Assembly (NCBI RefSeq): GCF_900101705.1
Contig: NZ_FNAC01000043.1
Span: 1 to 40,286, forward strand
Source: Algoriphagus faecimaris
GTDB lineage: Bacteria; Bacteroidota; Bacteroidia; Cytophagales; Cyclobacteriaceae
Length of the DNA: 40,286 nucleotides
Direction of reading: 5' to 3'
The first letter of the stretch is position 1; every line of letters begins with the position of its first letter. The notes under the pieces were generated by a model. It saw only the letters and a program-made list of their open reading frames with translations, was not told the origin of the DNA and made no database searches. Below are positions 1-8,411 of the stretch, in pieces. The position numbers and the translations under genes were made by a program.

Positions 1-170
1 CATGGACAGCAGTTCACCTGCCTGGTAGTCCGATGACAAAAGCCATGAAATATACTGGTTGATTGTATTGCGGGATATACCCAGGGTCAAGGCAATCTTT
101 CTGTTGCTCAGACCATCTCTGTGTAAACTGAAAATCTGTTTTATATCCATCGGATCAAGTACGTTAGCCA
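1..170 (-). CDS. istA: IS21-family transposase IstA, N-terminal fragment
   Basis: The reverse strand encodes 56 residues starting with MANVLDPMDIKQIFSLHRDG, followed by a helix-turn-helix (GLSNRKIALTLGISRNTINQ, about residues 20-39). This is the usual N-terminal DNA-binding part of IstA, which binds the terminal repeats and catalyses cut-and-paste transposition together with the IstB ATPase. The ATG at 168-170 fits the start and the frame is open to the window edge. The catalytic DDE core would lie to the left and cannot be seen. Family assignment rests on the N-terminus and the adjacent repeats. Confidence 0.75.
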
Positions 171-218
171 TCTCGTTTTATCTTTAGAACGACATGGGGA
201 TTATTACTTGACCTTTCA

Positions 219-345
219 AAGTGGCACAAAACGAACCGAAACAGTCCAATTCATCCGGCACAAAACGAACCGAAAATAGCTCGTCTATCCTGGCACAGTT
301 TGAACCGAAACAGGTGGCGCAATTAGACCGAAACAGGTGGCGCAA
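219..345. repeat. IS21 terminal multi-repeat block
   Basis: Four imperfect copies of about 22 bp, plus a partial fifth, begin near 220, 256, 291, 313 and 335. Each starts GGCRCA and ends ACCGAAA. These are the likely transposase binding sites at the element terminus. An open frame running through them (221-418) is only a frame fused onto the remnant beyond. Confidence 0.75.
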
Positions 346-418
346 ATCAAACCCTTATATCCACTATGGAAGCGTAGCGGAATCTGAATGGAAAGAGGGT
401 ATTTCCTTTTGTCCCTAA
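346..418 (+). pseudogene. 3' remnant of a cassette small-peptide gene, truncated by the IS21 element
   Basis: Between the IS end and the lipoprotein gene at 486, the frame ending at the TAA 416-418 encodes about 22 residues ending in GISFCP. The stop is followed 13 nt later by an 11-bp stem hairpin and then a lipoprotein start. That is the same layout, with nearly the same spacing, as the peptide genes ending at 1985 and 14417. I infer that this is the C-terminus of a cassette peptide whose signal peptide and promoter were removed by the insertion. The peptide itself matches none of the others, which is also true among the intact copies. Confidence 0.5.
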
Positions 419-431
419 ATTGTGCGATGGT

Positions 432-458
432 AAAAGGAGATTAAAAATCTCCTTTTTT
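432..458 (+). terminator. Hairpin with T-run between peptide remnant and lipoprotein
   Basis: AAAAGGAGATT (432-442) pairs with AATCTCCTTTT (446-456) around a 3-nt loop, with further T residues after it. It has the form of an intrinsic terminator but lies inside a probable peptide-lipoprotein operon, so it may be a partial terminator that lowers lipoprotein expression. Confidence 0.6.
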
Positions 459-485
459 GCTTTATTTATTTGTTCCAAAGACACT

Positions 486-1568
486 ATGAAACTATACTAC
501 TACTTTCTTTTAGGCCTTATTTTTTTTGTTGGATGCGAAAATAAGGAAACTAAACGCGATACTATTTCTTTTACTGAGGAGGATTTGCCAGATGTTATTA
601 CGCTCAAAGGCTATAAATATGCTTTTCCACAGCTTTTAAACCCCAAAGGAATTCTCGTTTCCGACGGAAAGGCAATTATCTTTGAAAGAAAGAACGTGCA
701 TGATGATAAGCTTCATATCATTGATTTGGCAACGATGACTTATCTTCAAACCAAAGGAAAAGATGGGATGGGGCCGGGAGAGGTTGCTACAATTACACAG
801 GTGGAGGCACTATCTGACCCTAATAGATTCAGGGCCTATGATCTAGAATTAAGGTTGTTTTCCACGTTCAATTTAGCAGATACCACCAGATTAGCAGAGT
901 CACAGTTCAAGGCACCAGAAACTGCTTTTTACATAACAAATCCAGCCCTGACCTCTGACACTTCTCTTTTGGCCAATACAGTAGATGGCTGGACAAAATA
1001 TCTTCAATTGACAATTTCTGGAGATACCTTGGCTATGTTTGGTGACTGGAGGGATATGATCAAAGGAAAAAAATTACCGAACGGTTATAAGGAGGAGGAG
1101 TTAGATGCAAATCTTGTGAGCAATGTTTTTCAAGGTCCACTTAAATCAAGTAAGAATAAGCGATTTGCGATCAAAGCAGGGGTCAAAGTTGATTATATTG
1201 ATATAATAGACATAGAAGCCTTGTCCATCAAGACAATTTACGGGCCACTACCCGGAGTGCCGGAGTTTACAATAAGCTATTGGGGCGGTTATCAAATGCC
1301 GGACATGGGATCATCCAGTACTTCTCGGTATATTGATGTATTTCCCGGAAAGCAATCTTTTTTTACTTTGTTTTTAGGTAAAAATAGTAGAGAGATTAGT
1401 GATATGAACAATCCCAATAGGATTTTTGAGTTCGACTATGAGGGCAATCTTTTAAGTCATTTTCAGTTGGACTATCCTCTTCTAGGATTCTCAGTGGACG
1501 AAGAAAACAAGGTCATCTACGGAGTCACGGTGGATCGGGAACCTAATCTGGTCCGGTTTGAGTATTGA
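486..1568 (+). CDS. Six-bladed beta-propeller lipoprotein (orphan, cassette 0)
   Basis: About 360 residues. I chose the ATG at 486 rather than the upstream frame start at 420 because it gives a lipoprotein signal, MKLYYYFLLGLIFFVGC, with the lipobox Cys at residue 17; the 5' extension lies across the upstream hairpin. The motif GMGPGEV near residue 95 is the hallmark G-x-GPGE signature of Bacteroidota six-bladed beta-propeller proteins (DUF5128/BF3164-like, as I recall). The protein is probably anchored in the outer membrane. The substrate or partner is unknown. Its peptide partner upstream survives only as a 3' remnant, and the promoter was probably lost to the IS21 insertion. Confidence 0.7.
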   Translation: MKLYYYFLLGLIFFVGCENKETKRDTISFTEEDLPDVITLKGYKYAFPQLLNPKGILVSDGKAIIFERKNVHDDKLHIIDLATMTYLQTKGKDGMGPGEVATITQVEALSDPNRFRAYDLELRLFSTFNLADTTRLAESQFKAPETAFYITNPALTSDTSLLANTVDGWTKYLQLTISGDTLAMFGDWRDMIKGKKLPNGYKEEELDANLVSNVFQGPLKSSKNKRFAIKAGVKVDYIDIIDIEALSIKTIYGPLPGVPEFTISYWGGYQMPDMGSSSTSRYIDVFPGKQSFFTLFLGKNSREISDMNNPNRIFEFDYEGNLLSHFQLDYPLLGFSVDEENKVIYGVTVDREPNLVRFEY

Positions 1569-1651
1569 TTTGAATGGTAAATCCATATTTGAACCGTCTG
1601 CAAAAAAAAACACCACTGATAGAAAAAAATGGCCATTTTTCCGTTCTCAGA

Positions 1652-1683
1652 TTTGCGATTAAAAACTAAACTCAATAGGTTAG
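1652..1683 (+). promoter_or_regulatory. Candidate promoter for the cassette 1 peptide
   Basis: TTTG (1652-1655), a 20-nt spacer, then TAGGTTAG (1676-1683). This resembles the Bacteroidota TTTG / TAnnTTTG pattern with one mismatch in the -7 element. A leader of about 60 nt follows. It includes the 16-bp palindrome ACTTTTGGCCAAAAGT (1706-1721) followed by T residues, recalling the hairpin-plus-T leader of the array cassettes. Confidence 0.4.
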
Positions 1684-1748
1684 TTTCAGCTTCGGGGTCG
1701 AAGTCACTTTTGGCCAAAAGTTTTTAAACTAACAAAACCAATAAAAAC

Positions 1749-1985
1749 ATGAAGAAGGTATTGTTTGGAGTAGCCTTTTTAGGGGCTATGATGTGTACGA
1801 TCTTTGTAAGCTACGGGCAGGCTAGTGTAGATCCTAGTGAGGGAGAGCCTTGTGAAGACTCAATAGACATCGATGGTGAAACCATAACGGTTACCGTTTG
1901 TGGTCGAAAGACGAACCTATGGGGACTGATTGATGGTATTGATTGTAATGCTGATGCTACTACTTCTTGCTCTTTCACGAATTGA
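1749..1985 (+). CDS. Small secreted Cys-containing peptide, cassette 1
   Basis: 78 residues. The N-terminus MKKVLFGVAFLGAMMCTIFVSYGQA is a clear Sec signal, probably cleaved around residues 23-25. The mature part of about 54 residues is acidic and has four Cys (in EPCED, TVCGR, IDCNA, TSCSF), an even number that would allow two disulfides. It has no similarity to the other cassette peptides past the signal, except that the mature start ASVDP recalls ASVEP in cassette 5. A lipoprotein gene follows after a hairpin. The arrangement resembles the known pairing of NVEALA-type peptides with propeller lipoproteins in Bacteroides, but no NVEALA motif is present. Function unknown. Confidence 0.7.
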   Translation: MKKVLFGVAFLGAMMCTIFVSYGQASVDPSEGEPCEDSIDIDGETITVTVCGRKTNLWGLIDGIDCNADATTSCSFTN

Positions 1986-1997
1986 AATTAAGACTGA

Positions 1998-2024
1998 ATG
2001 CGGGTCAGATTGACCTGCATTTTT
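1998..2024 (+). terminator. Terminator-like hairpin between peptide 1 and its lipoprotein
   Basis: ATGCGGGTCA (1998-2007) pairs with TGACCTGCAT (2011-2020), with one G-U pair, around a 3-nt loop and followed by TTTTATTTT. It starts 12 nt after the peptide stop and ends 18 nt before the lipoprotein ATG. Partial termination here would leave the peptide in excess of the lipoprotein. Confidence 0.65.
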
Positions 2025-2038
2025 ATTTTAAAAAAAGT

Positions 2039-3178
2039 ATGATCAAACGATTTTATTACTTTTTAGCAATCTTTTCTCTGAATTTAATCTATTCATGCAA
2101 CAAAAACTCTTCGGAAGAGGAGGCTTCTAATCCGATAAAAATTCAGTCTATTGCCCCTATTAAAAATCTATCCATAAAGTCTGCTCGGATAGTCAGATTT
2201 TCAGAAAATACATTTGCACCAGTTGGAAGTGTGCATAAAATCTTAGCTATCCGAAATCGGATTATTTTGGTTGATAAAACTATTGGAAATACTGTGATTA
2301 TTTTTGATAATACAGGAAAGTATTTAAATCACATCTATAGAATTGGTGAAGGGCCGGGTGAATACAAGAATTTGGAAAACATCTATTATGATGAAAAGGA
2401 GAATGTATTAATCCTGATTCCAATGGATTATCGGAAAAAGTATTTTTTCGATCTTGACGGCAATTATATCAAAGAGGAGAAGTATGATGAGAATATTAGA
2501 TATACGGACCTATTGCCGTCAGGTATTTCGGAAATTCTGATCAATAATGGTTCCCTGAATGCCGAGGATGGATTTAAAGTTTATAAAAATCAAGAATTGC
2601 TTGTATCGACCATACCTTTTGTTGATTATTTAGACAGGACTCCTTTGGATGGGAGGAATGTTATATCTAAAATTGATCGGGATAATTATAATTTTACTGT
2701 TGGGAATAGAGATACCATTTTTCGGTATAATGCTAATAGCCTCGAAATTTCAGTTGACTATATATTTGATTTTGAAGCTCCGATTTCGAAAATCGATTAT
2801 GCCAACCATCCCAGTCCGCTAGAATATTTTGTTGAAAGCCAAATGTTTATTGGCATTTTTGATATTTTTCAAAATGAAAATTTCCTTTCGTTCACAACTT
2901 TTAAATATCCCAGAATCAAAGGTAGACTTTTGTCAAAGTCAACTAACAAGATTTATGATACTGAGGAATTTGTCCGGAACGAAATTGGTAGCCTAGGTTT
3001 TGATGGAGTTTTGGGTTTGGGACAAAGCGGAGAGTTTATTGCGGTACTGAAGGCTGACGAAGATGGGAATTGGGATTTTTCAAAGAATATGAGCCTGGAG
3101 GCCGCCGCCAATCAAATGGAGGACTTGGAGCCTGAGGAGTTTTTACTGCTTTTCTTTAAGATTGAGGAATTCAGCTAA
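2039..3178 (+). CDS. Six-bladed beta-propeller lipoprotein, cassette 1
   Basis: About 379 residues from the ATG at 2039. This start is preferred over the longer frame from 1967 because it gives a lipoprotein signal, MIKRFYYFLAIFSLNLIYSC, with Cys at residue 20. The family signature IGEGPGEYKNLENIYYD lies near residues 102-118. Strand-rich repeats with aromatic and D/N turns run throughout, as in beta-propellers. It is probably co-transcribed with the peptide at 1749. Sequence identity to the other propellers in the window is low outside the GPGE segment. The partner or ligand cannot be told from sequence. Confidence 0.75.
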   Translation: MIKRFYYFLAIFSLNLIYSCNKNSSEEEASNPIKIQSIAPIKNLSIKSARIVRFSENTFAPVGSVHKILAIRNRIILVDKTIGNTVIIFDNTGKYLNHIYRIGEGPGEYKNLENIYYDEKENVLILIPMDYRKKYFFDLDGNYIKEEKYDENIRYTDLLPSGISEILINNGSLNAEDGFKVYKNQELLVSTIPFVDYLDRTPLDGRNVISKIDRDNYNFTVGNRDTIFRYNANSLEISVDYIFDFEAPISKIDYANHPSPLEYFVESQMFIGIFDIFQNENFLSFTTFKYPRIKGRLLSKSTNKIYDTEEFVRNEIGSLGFDGVLGLGQSGEFIAVLKADEDGNWDFSKNMSLEAAANQMEDLEPEEFLLLFFKIEEFS

Positions 3179-3210
3179 CCTATGCTGTTAAAAGTTATCA
3201 GTTTTGGTAA

Positions 3211-3363
3211 TTATCTCAGTTGATTAATTTTCTTTTTTATCAAACTGTATGTGAAATGACGGATGCCGGCATCATTCATCATTTCGAAGTAATTGGGCTG
3301 TTCAATTTCGCCATTGGGAAGAAATCGAATATACATGTAATTCATTTTTTGGATAAATCCCAT
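3211..3363 (-). CDS. Possible small hypothetical protein (50 aa)
   Basis: The reverse strand has a 50-codon open frame from ATG at 3361-3363 to TAA at 3211-3213, beginning MGFIQKMNYMYIRFLPNG and ending in a Lys-rich tail. The amino-acid composition looks protein-like, and the frame stays open for a further 12 codons upstream. It lies between the cassette 1 lipoprotein and the divergent GH15 gene. I recognise no family. It could be a real small gene, the 3' end of a decayed gene, or chance. Confidence 0.3.
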   Translation of the reverse strand: MGFIQKMNYMYIRFLPNGEIEQPNYFEMMNDAGIRHFTYSLIKKKINQLR

Positions 3364-3462
3364 TGAAAGTAGGGTGTAGTTTTTTGCTTTCCATTTTCAT
3401 TTTTGCTTATTTGCCCCCGACCCAATAGCCGCACTTTTTTCTCAAACCTAAGTAAAACTTCA

Positions 3463-5244
3463 ATGAACAAACACCTCTACGAATCCGGCTTGATCGGAAA
3501 TTGTGCCTATATCGCCCATATCGAAAAGGACACCAATATTTCTTGGCTTTGCATGCCCCGATTTGACTCTGACTTTGTCTTTGGGGGAATGCTCGACCGG
3601 GAAAAAGGAGGTAAATTCACCATTCTACCTGAAAATCCTGAATTTGAATCTTCGCAAGCTTATCTGGAAAACAGTAATATTCTGGAGACGACCATAAGCA
3701 GTGGGGGCGAAAGTTATAAAGTGACCGATTTTGCCCCTCGTTTTAAAAATTACGGCCGCTACTACAAGCCTTTGATGCTGATCCGAAAAGTGGAACCGCT
3801 TTCGGGTTCTCCGCGAATCCGTATCGAATGTCAACCCGTCACCGACCGGGGGCAAGTGCAACTCCGGCCTAGCATCGGTTCCAATCATATTCGCTATATG
3901 GGGATCGATCAGGAAGTGCGTCTGACGAGCAATGCACCCTTGAGCTATGTTTGTGAAGGAAAGGCTTTTGTGCTTCAGCGTCCGGTTTACCTGGTTTTTA
4001 CTTATGGGAGACCATTGGAGGCACCGATCGAGACCACTTCTGAGCGCTTTTTGCAATCCACGGCCGAGTATTGGCAGTCTTGGGTGAAATCCACCAGTAT
4101 TTCCGGTTTTCATCAGCGACTAGTCTTACGGTCGGCTCTGATTTTGAAAATTCACCAGTTCGAGGATACGGGAGCAATCATTGCCGCTTCGACCACTTCT
4201 TTGCCGGAGTCTCCGGGCTCAACCCGAAACTGGGATTACCGCTATTGCTGGATTCGGGACAGTTATTATACGCTGACCGCATTCAATTCCATCGGTCACT
4301 TCGAAGAACTGGAAAAATATTTTGAATACATTCAAAATCTACCTACTGGTCCGGATGGTCGCTATCAGCCGCTTTATTCGATTACGGGAGACTGGCTACT
4401 GACCGAGGAAATCTCCGAACTCTCCGGGTATTTGGGAAACAAGCCCGTTCGATTTGGCAACCAAGCCTATACCCATATCCAAAATGACCTTTACGGACAG
4501 GTTTTGGTTTCGCTGCTTCCGCTTTATTCCGATCAGCGATTTACGGCAAAGGAAAAAAGCTATTCCGAACCCATGATTATGAATCTGCTGGATAAAATCG
4601 AGGCAACCATGCATGAGAAAGATGCGGGATTGTGGGAGTTTAGAAACCTGGCGCAGGAGCATTGCTATACCTTTTTGTTTCATTGGGCGGGAGCCTGCGC
4701 TGCTGCTAAGATCGGAATTCGATTAAGCAATGAGGAAATGTATCAAAAGGCTATTTTCCTCCGAGATGAGGCGGTGAAGAAAATCGAAGCCTGCTACCTC
4801 CCCGAGCGTAAGGCTTATGGACAGGCAATCGGGTCCAAGCACATGGATGCTTCTACGCTGCAATTGATCACTATGGGCTATTTTGGAGACGACTTGGAGC
4901 GAGCCAATGCCCACTTGAAAGCCTTGGAAGAGGACTTGCTGGCCAAAGATTTCCTTTTTTATCGTTACAAGCACATGGATGATTTTGGGGTTCCCGAGAC
5001 GACCTTTTTGATTTGTGCCTTTTGGTATATTGAGGCTTTGGCCTGTGTCAATCGACTGGAAGAGGCAATCGAGGGTTTTGAAACCTTGGTCAAGTATTGC
5101 AATCATCTCAAGTTGTTTTCGGAGGATGTGGATCAGTCGACAGGTAGTCAGTGGGGCAATTTTCCCCAGGCCTATTCGCATGTGGGATTGATGAATGCGG
5201 CTTTCCGAATTGGGAAAAAGCTGGATCGACCTAATTTCCTTTAG
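3463..5244 (+). CDS. Glycoside hydrolase family 15 (glucoamylase/trehalase-like) protein
   Basis: 593 residues from the ATG at 3463; the frame is open 20 codons further up without a better start. The N-terminal domain begins MNKHLYESGLIGNCAYIAHI and contains WLCMPRFDSDFVFGGMLD, the trehalase-like N-terminal domain typical of bacterial GH15 proteins. The (alpha/alpha)6 catalytic domain carries TRNWDYRYCWIRDS near residues 253-266 and a late GVPETTFLICAFWYIEALA segment near 508-526. Such enzymes hydrolyse alpha-glucosides from the non-reducing end, either malto-oligosaccharides or trehalose; the sequence does not decide which. No signal peptide is visible, so it is probably cytoplasmic. It appears to be transcribed alone. 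Confidence 0.9.
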   Translation: MNKHLYESGLIGNCAYIAHIEKDTNISWLCMPRFDSDFVFGGMLDREKGGKFTILPENPEFESSQAYLENSNILETTISSGGESYKVTDFAPRFKNYGRYYKPLMLIRKVEPLSGSPRIRIECQPVTDRGQVQLRPSIGSNHIRYMGIDQEVRLTSNAPLSYVCEGKAFVLQRPVYLVFTYGRPLEAPIETTSERFLQSTAEYWQSWVKSTSISGFHQRLVLRSALILKIHQFEDTGAIIAASTTSLPESPGSTRNWDYRYCWIRDSYYTLTAFNSIGHFEELEKYFEYIQNLPTGPDGRYQPLYSITGDWLLTEEISELSGYLGNKPVRFGNQAYTHIQNDLYGQVLVSLLPLYSDQRFTAKEKSYSEPMIMNLLDKIEATMHEKDAGLWEFRNLAQEHCYTFLFHWAGACAAAKIGIRLSNEEMYQKAIFLRDEAVKKIEACYLPERKAYGQAIGSKHMDASTLQLITMGYFGDDLERANAHLKALEEDLLAKDFLFYRYKHMDDFGVPETTFLICAFWYIEALACVNRLEEAIEGFETLVKYCNHLKLFSEDVDQSTGSQWGNFPQAYSHVGLMNAAFRIGKKLDRPNFL

Positions 5245-6240
5245 GGATAAAGCCACGAATTCACAAATTGAAATCAAAAGTCTGCCGTCGTCTGTGTCTT
5301 CACCGACGACTCTGAATTGATTTTTCGGCATGACACCAACCGAGGCCACTCCATGTCAGCCTAGGAGGAGGAAATTGAAATACTGTAGAAAAACAATTGA
5401 AATAAGCCCTCCTTCGTCGGGCGAAATATTTTGTAACGCGTGTTTTATATGAATTTTGGGCCATCGTCTGTGTCCTCACAGACGATATTACTATGATTTT
5501 GGGCTGTGAAGAAACAGCCCGAGGCTAGAGAATATAATCGCCGTCCTCTGTGTTTGCACAGATGACTTTACCATGTCTTTGGGCCGTAGAAGACACAGCC
5601 TGAGGCGGGAATGAATTTCCATTGTATTTCACCGAGCGAAGCGAGGTATATTTCGCAAAGCGTATTTAAACCCTATTTCTCCAAAGTTCTGCTTTCTGCC
5701 TACTGCGACTGCCTACCATTACGTTTGCCGTGGTCTGTGTTGAATTGATTTTTCGGTATGTGGGGACAGAGACCGAGGCGAGGAACGGAAAAAAAAGCCA
5801 CTAATTCACGAATTAAGTTTAAAGAATTGGGGAATGTCTATATCCGTTTAGACGACTATTTCCTGGATTTTCGGTCTGTGGAGACATAGATAGATGCATG
5901 CCTATCTCAGCTGAGGAAGAAAGAAATTGAAATACGATAGAAATAAGCCCTCCTTTGTCGGGTGAAATAATTTGACCATGGTGGATTTTATCCTTATGCC
6001 GTCGTCTGTGTCTCCACAGACGACTCTGAATTGATTTTTCGGTCTGTGGAGACACAGACCGAGGTGAAACTTCCTTTATTTCACCGAACAAAGTGAGGTG
6101 TATTTCGCGATGCGTGTTTCAATCGTATTTCCAATAACTATGCACTTCACTGTCTGCCATCTTGTCACTTTTTCTCAATTGGAACAGGCATTGATAATTC
6201 CCATTAGTCAATAATTGTATTCACTAAAACGATTTATACC
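5245..6240. repeat. Intergenic mosaic of hairpin repeats and GAAATA-type repeats
   Basis: This gene-free kilobase before htpG has about six imperfect copies of a roughly 65-bp double hairpin (near 5281, 5464, 5540, 5729, 5840 and 5998). Between them are stretches with direct and inverted GAAATA/TATTTC and CGCTTCG-like words. The best copy has GTCGTCTGTG (6001-6010) pairing with CACAGACGAC (6015-6024), then GGTCTGTG (6041-6048) pairing with CACAGACC (6053-6060). The arms also complement each other across the unit. Spacing is irregular and copies have diverged. I see no coding potential here beyond short chance frames. Confidence 0.8.
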
Positions 6241-8130
6241 ATGCAGGAAAAAGGTACCATCTCGATTCATACCGAGAATATTTTCCCCATTATCAAAAAA
6301 TTCCTCTACTCAGATCATGAGATTTTTCTTCGCGAATTGGTTTCCAATGCCGTCGATGCTACGCAGAAAATCAAGCGTCTGGCGACATTGGGTCAGTACA
6401 AAGGCGAATTGGGTGATATCAACGTAGAGGTTTCCTTCGACGAGAAAAAGAAGACCATCACTATCGCTGACAAAGGTCTGGGGATGACCGCCGAGGAGAT
6501 CAAAAAGTACATCAATCAGATCGCTTTCTCCGGTGCGACTGAGTTTGTGGAGAAGTTCAAAGACGCCAAGGATGCCAATGAGATCATCGGTAAGTTTGGT
6601 TTGGGATTCTATTCTGCCTTTATGGTAGCCAAAAATGTAGAAATCCATACGCTTTCCTATCAGGATGGGGCCGAACCTGCCATTTGGACCTGTGATGGTT
6701 CCACCGAATTTGAGATCAAAAAAGGCAAGCGAAAAACCCGGGGTACAGATATCATTCTCCACATCAACGAGGACTCAGAAGAGTTTCTCGACAAGTGGAA
6801 GCTGCAGGGCATTTTGGACAAATACTGCAAATTCCTGCCTGTTCCGATCAAGTTTGGCACCAAGAGCGAATCGGTAGAAGATGGGGTCGATGACAAAGGT
6901 GAGAAGAAGTGGAAATCTGTCGAAGTGGACAATATCATCAATACCACTTCCCCGATTTGGACCAAGTCACCTAGTGATTTGAAGGATGAGGATTACTTGA
7001 ATTTTTATAAGGAACTCTATCCCATGAGCGAGGATCCGCTTTTTTGGATTCACCTGAATGTGGACTATCCATTCAACTTGACCGGAGTATTGTACTTCCC
7101 AAAAGTGAAGAATGAGTTTGAACTGCAGCGGAATAAAATCAAGCTTTTCAGCCGTCAGGTATTTATCACCGATGAGGTGAAGGACATTGTGCCCGAGTTT
7201 CTGATGCTGCTTCACGGGGTAATTGATTCTCCGGATATTCCATTGAACGTATCCCGAAGCTTTTTGCAGGCGGATGGAAATGTGAAAAAGATCAACAACT
7301 ACATCACGAAAAAGGTAGCGGACAAGCTTTCTGAATTGTACAAAAAAGACCGCAAAGCCTACGAGGCCAAGTGGAATGACATCGGCCTTTTTGTGAAGTA
7401 CGGGATGATCTCCGAGGATAAGTTCTACGAGAAAGGCAAGGAATTTACTCTGCTAAAAAATACCAAGGACGAATACTTTACCCTCGATGAATATACCGAG
7501 AAAGTCAAAGCCATTCAGACCAATAAAGACGATCAGACGATCTTCTTGTATGCGACGGATGTAGATAAGCAGGATAGTTTTATCGCTTCGGCCAATAAAA
7601 AGGATTACGATGTGTTAGTTTTGGATTCGCCGATTGACAGTCACTTTATTCAGCATATCGAAACCAAGCTTGACAAAACCCAACTCAAGCGGGTCGATGC
7701 CGATGTGGTGGAAAAACTGATACAGAAAGAAGATTCCTATGCCAACTTGCTTACCGAAGATCAAAGCAAGCAGGTAAAAGAACTCTTCGAAAAAGCGATC
7801 GATAACAAGTCCTACTCGGTAGAGATTGAAGGTCTCAGCCCGGAGGAGATGCCTGTGACGATCACCATGGAAGAGTGGATGCGCCGCATGAAAGACATGG
7901 CCCAAACGGGCGGTGGAGGCCCGATGAGCTTTTACGGACAGATGCCGGACAGTTACAAAGTGGCGATCAACGGAAACCATCCCGTAGTGGACAAGATTCT
8001 GAAAGCAGAGGGAGAAGAAGCCCAATTGCAGTTGGCCAAGCAGGCTTTTGATCTGGCTAAGCTTTCTCAAGGCTTGCTGACTGGAAAAGATCTGACTGCC
8101 TTTGTGAAAAGAAGTGTAGAGTTGATTTAA
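6241..8130 (+). CDS. htpG: Molecular chaperone HtpG (Hsp90)
   Basis: 629 residues, the usual length for bacterial Hsp90. The N-terminal GHKL ATPase domain shows FLRELVSNAVDATQK (about residues 29-43, with the catalytic Glu and Mg-binding Asn), DKGLGM (about 77-82) and GKFGLGFYSAFMVA (about 117-130). The middle domain has PLFWIHLNVDYPFNLTGVLY and IKLFSRQVFITDE. A C-terminal dimerisation domain completes it. The ATG at 6241 fits the conserved start. HtpG is a cytoplasmic ATP-dependent dimeric chaperone for stress-damaged and client proteins. The gene stands alone, between the repeat mosaic and a strong terminator. Confidence 0.97.
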   Translation: MQEKGTISIHTENIFPIIKKFLYSDHEIFLRELVSNAVDATQKIKRLATLGQYKGELGDINVEVSFDEKKKTITIADKGLGMTAEEIKKYINQIAFSGATEFVEKFKDAKDANEIIGKFGLGFYSAFMVAKNVEIHTLSYQDGAEPAIWTCDGSTEFEIKKGKRKTRGTDIILHINEDSEEFLDKWKLQGILDKYCKFLPVPIKFGTKSESVEDGVDDKGEKKWKSVEVDNIINTTSPIWTKSPSDLKDEDYLNFYKELYPMSEDPLFWIHLNVDYPFNLTGVLYFPKVKNEFELQRNKIKLFSRQVFITDEVKDIVPEFLMLLHGVIDSPDIPLNVSRSFLQADGNVKKINNYITKKVADKLSELYKKDRKAYEAKWNDIGLFVKYGMISEDKFYEKGKEFTLLKNTKDEYFTLDEYTEKVKAIQTNKDDQTIFLYATDVDKQDSFIASANKKDYDVLVLDSPIDSHFIQHIETKLDKTQLKRVDADVVEKLIQKEDSYANLLTEDQSKQVKELFEKAIDNKSYSVEIEGLSPEEMPVTITMEEWMRRMKDMAQTGGGGPMSFYGQMPDSYKVAINGNHPVVDKILKAEGEEAQLQLAKQAFDLAKLSQGLLTGKDLTAFVKRSVELI

Positions 8131-8137
8131 TGTTAGG

Positions 8138-8174
8138 GACCTTTGGGGTTTTCAAGAACCCCGAAGGTCTTTTT
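8138..8174 (+). terminator. htpG terminator
   Basis: GACCTTTGGGGTT (8138-8150) pairs with AACCCCGAAGGTC (8157-8169) around a 6-nt loop and is followed by TTTTT, 8 nt after the htpG stop. This is a strong intrinsic terminator. Confidence 0.9.
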
Positions 8175-8182
8175 AGATTTCA

Positions 8183-8220
8183 AACCTTCGAGCCCCGATA
8201 ACTTTCGGGGCTCAAAGGTT
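8183..8220 (+). terminator. Hairpin at the 5' end of leader repeat copy 1
   Basis: The arms AACCTTCGAGCCCCGA and TCGGGGCTCAAAGGTT form a long stem with one or two mismatches around a short loop. The same hairpin occurs in copies 2 (10125-10162) and 3 (12228-12266, slightly degraded). Within the array it would insulate each cassette from the one upstream. Confidence 0.7.
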
Positions 8221-8411
8221 TACTCTACCCCGTCAAATCGCTGAGATTTTTTATTTTCCCATACCTACTCGTTAACCAGTTGTTCATCACTAAATTTATC
8301 TTGTTTATTAACAAATTGTATTTCAGTGAGTTAGAAATATAATCATTTTAAGAACTAAAATTTTTATGACTGACAATCAACTCCTTATGGTATACAATTG
8401 TAAATTTATTA

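Larger units (their letters stand above)
1..345 (-). mobile_element. IS21-family insertion sequence, end only (cut by window edge)
   Basis: The left 345 bases carry the start of an istA-like transposase gene reading leftward and, outside it, a series of repeats of the form GGCACAAAACGAACCGAAA. Multiple internal repeats next to the terminus are typical of IS21-family ends. The element appears to end at one of the CA dinucleotides at 343-349, inside the last partial repeat. Beyond it lies the remnant of a small peptide gene and an orphan lipoprotein gene, so this element probably inserted into a peptide/lipoprotein cassette. The rest of the element, including istB, lies outside the window. Confidence 0.8.

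Noticed and set aside
221..418. 65-aa open frame as a gene
   Set aside because: Most of it runs through IS21 terminal repeats; only the last 22 codons lie outside, interpreted as a peptide remnant.
1749..1985. Peptides as modified natural product (RiPP) precursors
   Set aside because: No radical SAM, LanM, YcaO, peptidase-transporter or other maturation gene lies next to any cassette, and the N-termini look like ordinary Sec signals rather than GG leaders. Not excluded if a maturase is elsewhere.
4723..5349. 208-codon minus-strand frame opposite the GH15 gene end
   Set aside because: Complement of conserved coding sequence and extends into repeats; no recognisable domain.
5245..6240. Repeats suggesting a CRISPR array
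   Set aside because: Units are irregularly spaced, internally palindromic and diverged, spacers are themselves repetitive, and no cas gene is present.
6310..6965. Long minus-strand frames inside htpG
   Set aside because: They are complementary shadows of a strongly conserved gene, without recognisable protein features.
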